From Marinobacter koreensis (lineage in GTDB: Bacteria > Pseudomonadota > Gammaproteobacteria > Pseudomonadales > Oleiphilaceae): 64,000 nt of DNA. The stretch is from positions 434,001 through 498,000 of the forward strand of contig NZ_JAKZAJ010000001.1 of NCBI RefSeq assembly GCF_023156285.1, written 5' to 3'. Under the pieces are notes generated by a model, which did not search any database, was not told the DNA's origin, and saw nothing but the letters and a program-made list of their open reading frames with translations. Below, one piece after another: positions 16,619-24,433 of the stretch. Each line of letters begins with the position of its first letter. The first letter of the stretch is position 1. Made by a program: the position numbers and the translations under genes.

Positions 16619-17440
16619 TCATTCGGATCCGTCTGCCCAGTTGGGTTTTCTTTTTTGCACGAACGCCATCGTCCCCTCGGCGCCTTCCGGGCCACGTATG
16701 GCTTCGGCGAACTTTTCGGCTGCGCTGTCGAGCAGTTTGTTCATGGGCTCGTGGCCGACCCGGTGCAGCAATGCCTTGGTCTCGGCAGTGGCGTTGGGGG
16801 CGCACAGGCGGACTCTGTCGAGTGCCTGCTGGAGCAACTCCTCCAGCTCACTTTCGCTTTCCGCGGTCTGATGCACGATGCCGAGGGCGCAGGCTTCCCT
16901 GGCGTCGATCCGTAAACCGAGCAACGCCAGTCGCCGGGCCTGAGTGAGGCCGATTCGTTCGACGACGAAGGGTGCAATCTGAGCTGGTATCACGCCCAAG
17001 GAGGTCTCCGGCATTCCAAACTTTGCAGTAGGCCCGGCAATGGCGACATCGGACACGCAGGCGAGGCCGAAACCGCCGCCCATGACAGCACCCTCGGTCA
17101 CCGCTATCACCACCTTTGAAGACTCGTTGACTTGCTGAATCATGTGGCCAAAGGCCCGATTCAGTTTGTAGAACGGGTCGTGCTGACCTTCCTCTGCCTT
17201 TTGTCCCCGCGCTCCGGCCATGTCCTTGATATCACCGCCGGCACAGAAGTGGCCGTCCTTTCCCCGGATCACGACTGCCCGGATGGTGTTGTCCTGTTCG
17301 ATCTGGTTAAAAATCGTCGACAGCTCGGCGACCATCTGAAGGCTCATGGCGTTTCGGACGTCAGGCCGGTTGATGGTCAAAAGCAGGGCCGGGCCGTGTT
17401 TTTCGAGGAGCAGGGTCTCGCAATGCGGTAACTGTTCCAT
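16619..17440 (-). CDS. atuE: Enoyl-CoA hydratase family, isohexenylglutaconyl-CoA hydratase AtuE
   Basis: A 273-residue crotonase-fold protein. HFCAGGDIKDMAG carries the first oxyanion-hole segment and GAVMGGGFGLA the second. Its order, between the acyl-CoA dehydrogenase and the biotin subunit, equals AtuE in Pseudomonas, which hydrates isohexenylglutaconyl-CoA, the product of geranyl-CoA carboxylase. By sequence alone LiuC-type methylglutaconyl-CoA hydratase is the main alternative. Hairpin elements flank the gene: D ends 28 nt before its start and B begins 12 nt after its stop in the transcript. Confidence 0.82.
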   Translation of the reverse strand: MEQLPHCETLLLEKHGPALLLTINRPDVRNAMSLQMVAELSTIFNQIEQDNTIRAVVIRGKDGHFCAGGDIKDMAGARGQKAEEGQHDPFYKLNRAFGHMIQQVNESSKVVIAVTEGAVMGGGFGLACVSDVAIAGPTAKFGMPETSLGVIPAQIAPFVVERIGLTQARRLALLGLRIDAREACALGIVHQTAESESELEELLQQALDRVRLCAPNATAETKALLHRVGHEPMNKLLDSAAEKFAEAIRGPEGAEGTMAFVQKRKPNWADGSE

Positions 17441-17467
17441 GTGCTAACTCCAATTACTTTGTCGGAC

Positions 17468-17575
17468 GTTGCCGGGCGGGGGAGGTTTGCGGGAATGTGC
17501 GCAGCAGGGATGCTGCGCTCAAGCTTACAAGGACGTATTCACAGCGTGTCCCGCAAACCTCCCCCGCCTGGCAAC
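17468..17575. repeat. Hairpin element D, between atuD and atuE, opposite orientation
   Basis: 27-bp arms (17468-17494, 17549-17575) pair with a single G-T wobble around a 54-base core. Here the ANGGA-bearing strand is the plus strand: stem GCGCAGCA/TGCTGCGC with loop GGGA, a CTCAAGC linker, then TAC/GTA with loop AAGGAC. The core aligns to A, B and C only after reverse complementing, so this copy lies in the other direction and is antisense to the atu transcript. Confidence 0.9.
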
Positions 17576-17596
17576 CCTTCCACCAGAATCCGGACT

Positions 17597-18757
17597 TCAG
17601 TCTTTACGCTTTCCAGGCAAAATACCCATCAGCTTGCAGATAATCCCGAGCATGATTTCGTCGGCTCCGCCGCCGATCGATACCAGTCGCACATCCCGGT
17701 AGGCCCGTGACAGAGGGTTGTCCCACATGTAGCCATTGCCGCCCCAGAACTGCAGGCAGCCGTCGGTGACTTCACGCCCGAGGCGGCCGGCCTTCAGCTT
17801 GGCCATGGACGCCAGTTTGGTCACATCCTTGCCGGCGATGTGCAGCTCGCAGGCCTGGTAGGTCAACGCCCGAAGGGCTTCGATCTCGGTCTGCAGTTCG
17901 GCCATGCGGAAATGGATGTACTGGTTATCGAGCAGCGGCTGACCGAAGGTCTTGCGCTCCCGACAGTACTCGATGGTCTTGTCGACGCAGACTTCCAGCG
18001 CCTTGATCACGTTGGCCGCGCCCCACATCCGTTCTTCCTGGAACTGCAGCATCTGCATCATGAAGCCGGTACCCTCGGCCCCGATCCGGTTACGTTGGGG
18101 CACACGAACATCGTCGAAGAAGATCTGTGCGGTTTCCGAGGAACGCATGCCCAGCTTGTTCAGGTGCGGGCTGAAGGTGATGCCCGGTGAGTTCATGGGC
18201 ACCACGATCAGGGATTTGTTCTTGTGGGGTTTGTCGTCGCTGGTGTTGGCGAGCAGGCAGATGAAGTCCGCCTTGGGCGAGTTGGTGATCCACATCTTCG
18301 AGCCGTTAATGATGTAGTCGTCGCCGTCTTTCCTGGCGTTAGTCTTCAGGCCCGCTACGTCTGAACCAGCACCCACTTCGCTGACACCGATACAGCCGAC
18401 CATGTCACCCGCGATCGCCGGCGCCAGGAAGTCCCGTTTGAGTTCGTCAGAGCCAAAGCGGGCGAGGGCGGGCGTACACATATCGGTCTGCACGCCGATG
18501 GCCAGGGGTACGCCACCACACAGGGCGGTGCCCAGTTCCTCGGCAGCCACCAGGTTGTAGCTGTAATCCAGGCCCATGCCGCCGTACTCTTCAGGTTTCT
18601 GGATGCCCAGGATGCCGAGGTTGCCCAGCTTCTTGAACAGGTCATGAATAGGAAACTCTCCGGCTTCTTCCCATTCGTCGCAGTAGGGGTTAATTTCCTT
18701 TTCGACAAAGTCCCGGACGGTCTTTCTGAGGGCTTCGTGTTCGGCTGTGAATTTCAC
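17597..18757 (-). CDS. atuD: Acyl-CoA dehydrogenase, citronellyl-CoA dehydrogenase AtuD
   Basis: A 386-residue flavoprotein. A GTG at 18757 preceded by GGAGAA is preferred over the longer form at 18814, because the family begins at KFTAEHEALRKTV. CIGVSEVGAGSDVA and KMWITNSPKADF line the FAD/substrate pocket; RERKTFGQPL and FWGGNGYM follow. The usual catalytic Glu before the C-terminal helix is replaced (IGGGADEI), while a Glu is present in QEERMWGA, the place used by isovaleryl-CoA dehydrogenase. That suits a methyl-branched substrate such as citronellyl-CoA. Element C lies 66 nt upstream in the transcript. Confidence 0.85.
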   Translation of the reverse strand: MKFTAEHEALRKTVRDFVEKEINPYCDEWEEAGEFPIHDLFKKLGNLGILGIQKPEEYGGMGLDYSYNLVAAEELGTALCGGVPLAIGVQTDMCTPALARFGSDELKRDFLAPAIAGDMVGCIGVSEVGAGSDVAGLKTNARKDGDDYIINGSKMWITNSPKADFICLLANTSDDKPHKNKSLIVVPMNSPGITFSPHLNKLGMRSSETAQIFFDDVRVPQRNRIGAEGTGFMMQMLQFQEERMWGAANVIKALEVCVDKTIEYCRERKTFGQPLLDNQYIHFRMAELQTEIEALRALTYQACELHIAGKDVTKLASMAKLKAGRLGREVTDGCLQFWGGNGYMWDNPLSRAYRDVRLVSIGGGADEIMLGIICKLMGILPGKRKD

Positions 18758-19118
18758 GTTCTTGTTCTCCGTTTTGTTAGTCCGTGTCTGCCTCTGTTGG
18801 TGCAGGTCCGACAATTTGGGGCGCGGCTGTGGGGAGGGGCCTTCAGAAAACCGCTACAAGCACGTCCGTGTGCGCTTGTTTCGGGCCGTCCTTGGCCCTC
18901 CACATTTTCTGAAGGCCCCTCCCCACAGCCGCTTTATATTTTCATGCTCAGTGCTACTTTCAGGTTATTTTCTGTCCAATCGTTCTTTATATTCTGAATT
19001 CTGGAATCTGGTCAGTTTTTACTGGCTAAAGTTAACTCGTGGCCTGATGGCACTTCCCAGACAGTGCCTGCTCCAAAGCTCGCAGTCCTGTGCCAAGGCC
19101 CAACAAGCAAATCGAAGG
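18758..19118 (-). other. 361-bp gap between atuC and atuD
   Basis: The atuD-proximal part holds element C (18823-18932). The rest, about 18936-19118, is clearly more AT-rich than the flanking genes and contains no convincing reading frame on either strand. An internal promoter for atuDEF-atuH is possible here because this is the only long gap in the operon, but no clear -35/-10 pair could be assigned. Confidence 0.6.
18823..18932. repeat. Hairpin element C, between atuC and atuD
   Basis: Arms 18823-18850 and 18905-18932 are a perfect 28-bp inverted repeat around a 54-base core. In the atu transcript the core gives GGGCC/GGCCC with loop AAGGAC, a CAAGC linker, and GCAC/GTGC with loop ACGGAC. 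Core and arms are related to element A, with matched changes on both arms. Such a stem would form a very stable RNA structure in the operon mRNA. Confidence 0.93.
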
Positions 19119-20735
19119 TTAAAAACGCGCCACCCCAAAACTGTTGGGCCGCAACTGCCGCTGCTCGGCTTCCCGGCAGATTGATAGCACCAGAGCCAGT
19201 ACCCGCCGGGTATCCCGTGGGTCGATCAGCCCGTCATCCCAAAGTCGAGCGGTTCCGTACAGTGCCGTTGAACCTTCCTCCAGTTTCTTCGCCGTGGCCT
19301 GTTCCAGGAAGTCCAGGGTTTTGGCGTCCGGTTCCATGCCGCCCCGGCGCTGCTTGTCCTCCGCCACGATGCGCATCACCTTGCCCGCCTGGGCCGGGCC
19401 CATCACCGCTGTGCGGCTGTTCGGCCAGGCGAAGATGAAGCGGGGATCGAGCCCCCGGCCGCACATGGCGTAGTTGCCGGCGCCGTAGGAGCCGCCCACG
19501 ACAATGGCGATCTTGGGCACCCGGCAGTTGGCCACGGCCTGAATCATTTTTGACCCGTGCTTGATGATTCCGTTCTGCTCCGAATGGGTGCCCACCATGA
19601 AACCGGTGGTGTTGTGCAGGAACAGGATCGGCGTGCCGGCCTGGTCGCACAGTTGAATGAACTGGGCAGCCTTGGTAGAGCCGGCGGGTGTGATCGGGCC
19701 GTTGTTGCCGATGATGCCGACCGAGTGGCCCTCGATCCGGATGGTGCCGCAGACGGTCTGGTCGTCGTAACCGTTCTTGAAGTCCAGGAACCGGGACCCA
19801 TCGGCGATTCGCGCGAGGATTTCCCGGACGTCATAGGGCTTCTTGGACTCGGCTGGAATGATCCCGAGGAGTTCTTCCGCCGGGTGAAGCGGCGCTTCCC
19901 AGTCCGGTTCCCGCCGGGGTGGCAGGTTTTCGTTCCAGGGCAGGGCGCCAAGAATTTCGCGGGCCTGACGGATACCATCGGCGTCGTCTTCGGCCAGGTA
20001 CTCGGCGGTGCCGGCAACGGTGGCGTGCATCTCGGCGCCACCAAGCTCCTCGTCGGTAGCGACTTCCCCCGTGGCCGCCTTCAAAAGGGGCGGGCCGGCC
20101 AGGAACATCTTGGCCTGTTCCCGCACAGTAATCACATAATCCGAGAGGCCCGGCTGATAGGCGCCGCCGGCGGTCGCATTGCCATGGACGACGGTGATCT
20201 GAGGAATGCCTGCGGCGGACATACGGGCCTGGTTGGCGAAACCGCGGGCGCCGAGGACGAAGATGTCGGTGGCGTAGTTCAGGTTGGCGCCGCCGGATTC
20301 GGACAGGGACACCACTGGCAGCTTGTTTTCCATGGCGATCTGCTGGAGTCGCAAGGTCTTGTCGAGGCCAGCGGGGGTGATGGTGCCGCCCTTGATGGCG
20401 CTGTTGCTTGCCACCACCAGGCACCGGACGCCCTCGACGGTGCCGATGCCGGCAATGATGCCACCGCCCGCCTGGGAGCCGTCTTTGTCATCGTGCATCT
20501 TGTAGCCGGCCAGTGAGCAGAGCTCGAGGAACTCGCTGCCCCTGTCCAGTAAGCGGTTGATCCGGTCCCGGGGCAGAAGTTTGCCCCGTTTGGTGAATTT
20601 TTCGCGGGCCGATTCGGCCAGGTTCAGCACCTTTTGTTCCGCATCCCGAAACGTCTGGATGTGAGCATCCATGGCCTCGGTGTTGGCTCGAAACTCGGCG
20701 GATTGCGGATTGACGGATGTTTCCAGTATCTGCAT
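19119..20735 (-). CDS. atuC: Geranyl-CoA carboxylase beta subunit (carboxyltransferase), AtuC
   Basis: A 538-residue carboxyltransferase of the MCC/GCC beta family. The start at 20735 gives the family length; the open frame further upstream overlaps atuB and is discarded. Visible segments: RDRINRLLDRGSEFLELC, SESGGANLNYATD (acyl-CoA site), GNATAGGAYQPGLSDY, IIGNNGPITPAGSTKAAQF, and VGGSYGAGNYAMCGRGLDP. It pairs with AtuF to carboxylate the beta-methyl carbon. Distinguishing geranyl- from methylcrotonyl-CoA needs the acyl-pocket residues, which were not aligned here, so the substrate call rests on the Atu context. Eight bp separate it from atuB. Confidence 0.85.
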   Translation of the reverse strand: MQILETSVNPQSAEFRANTEAMDAHIQTFRDAEQKVLNLAESAREKFTKRGKLLPRDRINRLLDRGSEFLELCSLAGYKMHDDKDGSQAGGGIIAGIGTVEGVRCLVVASNSAIKGGTITPAGLDKTLRLQQIAMENKLPVVSLSESGGANLNYATDIFVLGARGFANQARMSAAGIPQITVVHGNATAGGAYQPGLSDYVITVREQAKMFLAGPPLLKAATGEVATDEELGGAEMHATVAGTAEYLAEDDADGIRQAREILGALPWNENLPPRREPDWEAPLHPAEELLGIIPAESKKPYDVREILARIADGSRFLDFKNGYDDQTVCGTIRIEGHSVGIIGNNGPITPAGSTKAAQFIQLCDQAGTPILFLHNTTGFMVGTHSEQNGIIKHGSKMIQAVANCRVPKIAIVVGGSYGAGNYAMCGRGLDPRFIFAWPNSRTAVMGPAQAGKVMRIVAEDKQRRGGMEPDAKTLDFLEQATAKKLEEGSTALYGTARLWDDGLIDPRDTRRVLALVLSICREAEQRQLRPNSFGVARF

Positions 20736-20743
20736 GGGGTGCC

Positions 20744-21610
20744 TCAGTCGTCGCTCAGCACTTTGGGCGTGTAGGCCCGGTGGAAGCCGTTGAAGGGTTC
20801 GTTGTTCTTCGCCTTGGGCAGGGGCCATACCCGGCCGCCCTGAGACGCCGCTCCATCGATACGGAGACAATCACCACTGACAAAGGCCGCGCCCGGACTG
20901 AGCAGGAAACAGATGGCGGCGCTGACCTCGGACTCGGTGCCCATGCGTTTGATGGGAACGTTGTCGCCAAGGCCTCGGATCCAGTCACGCATCTGCGCCG
21001 GGTAGTTGTCCATGCCGGAGGAGGCAATCCAGCCAGGGGCCACGGCATTGACTCGGACGCCGGAGGCCCCCCATTCCACGGCCGCAGTCTGGGTGAAGTT
21101 CACCATGCCGGCGCGGGCTGCCCCTGAATGGCCCATGCCGGGCATGCCGCCCCACATGTCGGCAACGATATTGACGATCGCACCGCCGGTTTTGCTGAGT
21201 GCCTGGGTGTAGGCTTCACGGGCCATCAGAAAGCCACCGGTGAGATTGGTTCGCACCACGGTCTCCCAGCCTTTCTGGCTGATGCCGGTCAATGGCGCCT
21301 GAAACTGGCCACCCGCGTTATTCACCAGCCCATTCAGGCCGCCGTGTTCAGAGATGATGTCCCTGACCGTCGCCTTGACCGCGTCTTCCTCTCGAATGTC
21401 GCAGACGTGGGCGCTGGCCATGCCGCCGTCTTCAATGATCTCTACCTTGACTGCCTCGACCTTTTCGGCCTTGCGGCCTACCAGTGCGACCTTGGCCCCC
21501 AGCGCAGCCAGCTCATGGGCGGTGCAGCGACCGATGCCAGAGCCGCCTCCGGTGACAATGAATACCTGATCCCGGAACAGGTCCGGTCTGAAGATGGATT
21601 GATAATTCAT
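20744..21610 (-). CDS. atuB: Short-chain dehydrogenase/reductase AtuB
   Basis: A 288-residue SDR. The cofactor motif TGGGSGIGRCTAHELAALGA and NNAGGQF are clear. The normal YxxxK pair is replaced by HSGAARAGM, the form found in peroxisomal trans-2-enoyl-CoA reductase-like and 2,4-dienoyl-CoA reductase-like SDRs; the protein is otherwise complete, so this is a subgroup feature. In Pseudomonas AtuB is an SDR in the same place, between AtuA and AtuC. Its reaction in citronellol breakdown is not established. It is closely packed with atuA (21 bp) and atuC. Confidence 0.85.
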   Translation of the reverse strand: MNYQSIFRPDLFRDQVFIVTGGGSGIGRCTAHELAALGAKVALVGRKAEKVEAVKVEIIEDGGMASAHVCDIREEDAVKATVRDIISEHGGLNGLVNNAGGQFQAPLTGISQKGWETVVRTNLTGGFLMAREAYTQALSKTGGAIVNIVADMWGGMPGMGHSGAARAGMVNFTQTAAVEWGASGVRVNAVAPGWIASSGMDNYPAQMRDWIRGLGDNVPIKRMGTESEVSAAICFLLSPGAAFVSGDCLRIDGAASQGGRVWPLPKAKNNEPFNGFHRAYTPKVLSDD

Positions 21611-21631
21611 TCGCGAAAGTTCCTTGTCTGT

Positions 21632-23431
21632 TTAACGTGCAATCAGGCCTGCAGGGACGGGTACCGGGAACTCCAGAAGCTGCTGGGCAAAGGCTTTGCC
21701 CTGCGGATCGATTCGCAGACTCGCGACACCGCCGCCGCCGAGGCTGTGCTCCAGCAGGAAGTTGAAGGCATTAAGGCCCGGCATGAACCACCGGGTAACC
21801 TTTCCGGATTCGGTGTTGAGAGTATGGCCCATCCAGTCGGCGACAGCCTGTTCGGTCAGGGCAGCCGAGATGTAGGGGAGATAGTCAGGTTCGCGGGCAA
21901 TAACACCGATGTTGCAGTGGTCTCCCTTGTCGCCGCTGCGAGCCCAGGCAAGTTCGATCAGTGGCACGACGGTATCGCCGTCGGTTCCGCCGGGGGGCGG
22001 TGCCAGCTCAGGGAGTTGAGCCGCGTCGAAGCCGCCAGCGGTTTCTACAGGAACGTCGGTTTGTTCGCCATTGAGGTCGACCGAGACCTGGACCCGGGTT
22101 TTCGGCACAAGGCAGGAATACAGCCGGATTTTCGGCCAAACCGTCGGGCGTCCACCGACAATACCGGTGATACCTGGTGCCATACCCGTGGCAGCCTGCG
22201 CGATTTCCCGGGAGAACAGGGCCAGGGCCTCTTTTTTGGGGTGCGCCGTACTGATTTTAACGACCACCTCCCGACAGTTCTGGCAACGGGCGTGGGAGCC
22301 ATAGGTGGTTTCGGTGCCCAGCAGTTCGATGCTGGTTTCACTGTAGTCCGGCAGGCCCCGCTCCCGGAAAAGCCGGGAGGTCTTGGCCAGGATGGCTTCC
22401 GCCACCGTTTGTGCTTTCGCCCTTGCGTCCAGCCCGGCGAGCAGGAAGGTGACGGTGCACTTGAAGCCGTCCGGCCAGGTGCCGGATGCCTTGTAGGTGT
22501 CGGTAGGAGCCCGGCCACGAGCCCCCTGGACAGAGACCCGGTCCGGGCCGGTCTCTTCGAGTGTGACCTGACTGAAGTCGCAGCTCACATCCGGCAACAG
22601 GTAGGCCCTGGGATCCGCTATTTCGTATACCAGCTGCTCGCCCACGGTCCCCCGACTGACTCTGCCCCCGGTTCCTTCAGGCTTGGTGATGGTAAAGGCC
22701 CCATCGGCACCGACCTCGGCGATGGGAAAACCCATGTCCGCGTAGCCATCGGCCACATCCTGCCAGTCCGTGAAGTTGCCACCAGTGGCCTGGGCGCCAC
22801 ATTCCAGTAGATGGCCGGCCAGGCTTCCCTGGGCCAGTCTGTCGTAGTCGTCCCACGACCAGTTGAATTCGTGCACCAGCGGCGCCAGCACCAGTGCGCT
22901 GTCGGCGACCCGGCCGGTAATGACGATGTCCGCTCCCTGTTCGAGGGCCGTTACCAGTCCGGGAGCCCCGAGATAGGCGTTCAGGCTCACCATCATCCCG
23001 GGCATCTGGTCGCCGGTGGTCATTTCCCGCGTGCCATCGTCTGCCAGCGACTTCTTTTGAGGCAGCAGGTCATCCCCGAGCACCAGGGCAATTTTCAGAT
23101 CGACCCCGGCTTTGTCGCACAGAGCCTGGAGCGCATCGCGGCAGGCTTCCGGGTTAACGCCTCCCGCGTTCGCCAGCACCCGGATACCTTTCTCTTTGAT
23201 CTCGGCGAGCAGGGGGCCCATCACCGTCTGGACGAAATCCCGTGCATAGCCCTGGGACGGATCCTTCATCTTCTGGCCCGCCATGATCGACATGGTGATT
23301 TCGGCCAGGTAGTCCGCGACGAGGTAATCGATGTTGCCGTAACGGACCAGTTGGGCGGCGGCGGTTTCCGTATCGCCCCAAAAGGCAGCGGAGCAGCCGA
23401 TCCGGACGGTTTTACCAGAGTTGTCTGACAT
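21632..23431 (-). CDS. atuA: AtuA, DUF1446-family acyclic terpene utilisation protein
   Basis: A 599-residue protein, first gene of the operon. The start at 23431 is the one at which family homology begins ([19 protein letters not shown]); the longer frame runs into the promoter. The N-terminal DUF1446 part holds [17 protein letters not shown] and [12 protein letters not shown]; a smaller C-terminal domain includes [17 protein letters not shown]. AtuA proteins mark atu clusters and are needed for growth on citronellol in Pseudomonas, but have no proven enzymatic activity. The promoter overlaps the AtuR operator. Confidence 0.88.
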   Translation of the reverse strand: MSDNSGKTVRIGCSAAFWGDTETAAAQLVRYGNIDYLVADYLAEITMSIMAGQKMKDPSQGYARDFVQTVMGPLLAEIKEKGIRVLANAGGVNPEACRDALQALCDKAGVDLKIALVLGDDLLPQKKSLADDGTREMTTGDQMPGMMVSLNAYLGAPGLVTALEQGADIVITGRVADSALVLAPLVHEFNWSWDDYDRLAQGSLAGHLLECGAQATGGNFTDWQDVADGYADMGFPIAEVGADGAFTITKPEGTGGRVSRGTVGEQLVYEIADPRAYLLPDVSCDFSQVTLEETGPDRVSVQGARGRAPTDTYKASGTWPDGFKCTVTFLLAGLDARAKAQTVAEAILAKTSRLFRERGLPDYSETSIELLGTETTYGSHARCQNCREVVVKISTAHPKKEALALFSREIAQAATGMAPGITGIVGGRPTVWPKIRLYSCLVPKTRVQVSVDLNGEQTDVPVETAGGFDAAQLPELAPPPGGTDGDTVVPLIELAWARSGDKGDHCNIGVIAREPDYLPYISAALTEQAVADWMGHTLNTESGKVTRWFMPGLNAFNFLLEHSLGGGGVASLRIDPQGKAFAQQLLEFPVPVPAGLIAR

Positions 23432-23486
23432 GAAGGTTACCTTGTTCGTTATGCCCGCATCCGCCGGGCTGAACTGTGTTGGAAAG

Positions 23487-23537
23487 ACGATACCAAGCAA
23501 GCGCTTGGTTTGTAAACAGGCAAGTCTCAGGTAAAAT
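23487..23537. promoter_or_regulatory. Divergent atuA/atuR promoters with overlapping palindromic operator
   Basis: ACCAAGC (23492-23498) and GCTTGGT (23503-23509) form a perfect 7-bp inverted repeat around a 4-base spacer, with a nested CAAGCGCTTG palindrome (23498-23507). On the minus strand a TTTACA (23511-23516) and TATCGT (23487-23492), 18 bp apart, can serve atuA, with the palindrome lying between them. On the plus strand TTGTAA (23510-23515) and TAAAAT (23532-23537), 16 bp apart, can serve atuR. A repressor here would block both genes, as reported for AtuR in Pseudomonas. Confidence 0.7.
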
Positions 23538-23569
23538 GGGCCTTCCTTCCCGCTGACCGGAACCGTCTC

Positions 23570-24181
23570 GTGAAACAAACACCGATCCTGCAGAAACTCG
23601 TCCGTGAAAATCTCGTCTCCGATCCCGATGGTGCCCGTGGACGGTTATTGAGGGAGGCAGCCCGTCTTTTCAGGGACAAGGGCTATGAGCGCACTACCGT
23701 GAGGGATCTTGCGGCGGCTGTTGGCATACAGTCCGGCAGTCTGTTTCACCATTTCCGCACGAAAGAAGACATCCTGAAGGCGGTGATGGTTGAAACGATC
23801 CGGCTGAATACCGCGCTGATGGAGGCGGCCGTCGAGGCGGTGGATGCGCCACGGGAAAAGCTTCGGGCGCTGGTCCGGGTGGAGCTGGAATCCATCAACG
23901 GCCAGACGGGCGAGGCCATGGCGGTTCTCGTATTCGAGTGGCGTAGCCTGTCGGCGGATTCGCAGGCGGAGGTCCTGAAGCTCCGGGATATCTACGAGGC
24001 ACTCTGGCTCGAGGTTCTTGGCACCTTGCGGAAGCAGGGCGATCTTCAGGCAGATCCGTTTGTGGTGCGCCGTATGCTGACCGGCGCCCTGAGTTGGACT
24101 GTAACCTGGTATAAACCCGAGCGGGGCGGCCTGACCCTGGACGGCCTGACGGATCAGGTAATGGCGATGATGAATCTTTAG
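23570..24181 (+). CDS. atuR: TetR-family regulator AtuR
   Basis: A 203-residue TetR regulator beginning at GTG 23570. The helix-turn-helix region is about 25-70: [20 protein letters not shown], then [19 protein letters not shown]. The C-terminal ligand domain (about 75-200) resembles the acyl-CoA-responsive branch. It is transcribed away from atuA with a shared operator between, the Pseudomonas atuR-atuA arrangement, so it most likely represses the operon until a branched acyl-CoA such as citronellyl-CoA binds. Confidence 0.87.
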   Translation: MKQTPILQKLVRENLVSDPDGARGRLLREAARLFRDKGYERTTVRDLAAAVGIQSGSLFHHFRTKEDILKAVMVETIRLNTALMEAAVEAVDAPREKLRALVRVELESINGQTGEAMAVLVFEWRSLSADSQAEVLKLRDIYEALWLEVLGTLRKQGDLQADPFVVRRMLTGALSWTVTWYKPERGGLTLDGLTDQVMAMMNL

Positions 24182-24433
24182 TAATTTCTGTGCGCCAGAT
24201 CAAAAAATAACCAAAGAATACCTTTCCCAGAAGGCCATTGGCCTGATCGGCATGTCGGTTTCGGCAAACCAGCCATTTTGGTCGGACAATTTTCAACGCA
24301 TTCTTGTAACCGTTGACTGGAGACGGCGCAACCCGCGGAGCGCGCGATGCTTCACAGTATTGCCTCGGCATAACAGCAATAATCTGACGCTGTCATCCAG
24401 ATCCAATAAAAACAACGTGAAACAGGGCGAATT

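Noticed and set aside
5947..18932. The four hairpin elements as simple rho-independent terminators or as insertion-sequence ends
   Set aside because: They lack T tracts, three are inside one operon, and they share a structured core. No transposase, target duplication or fixed terminal repeat was seen.
12658..24181. Reading the carboxylase cluster as a leucine-degradation (liu) operon
   Set aside because: There is no HMG-CoA lyase and no MerR-type LiuR. DUF1446 (AtuA), an SDR in AtuB position, a TetR regulator and a terminal acyl-CoA synthetase instead match atu.
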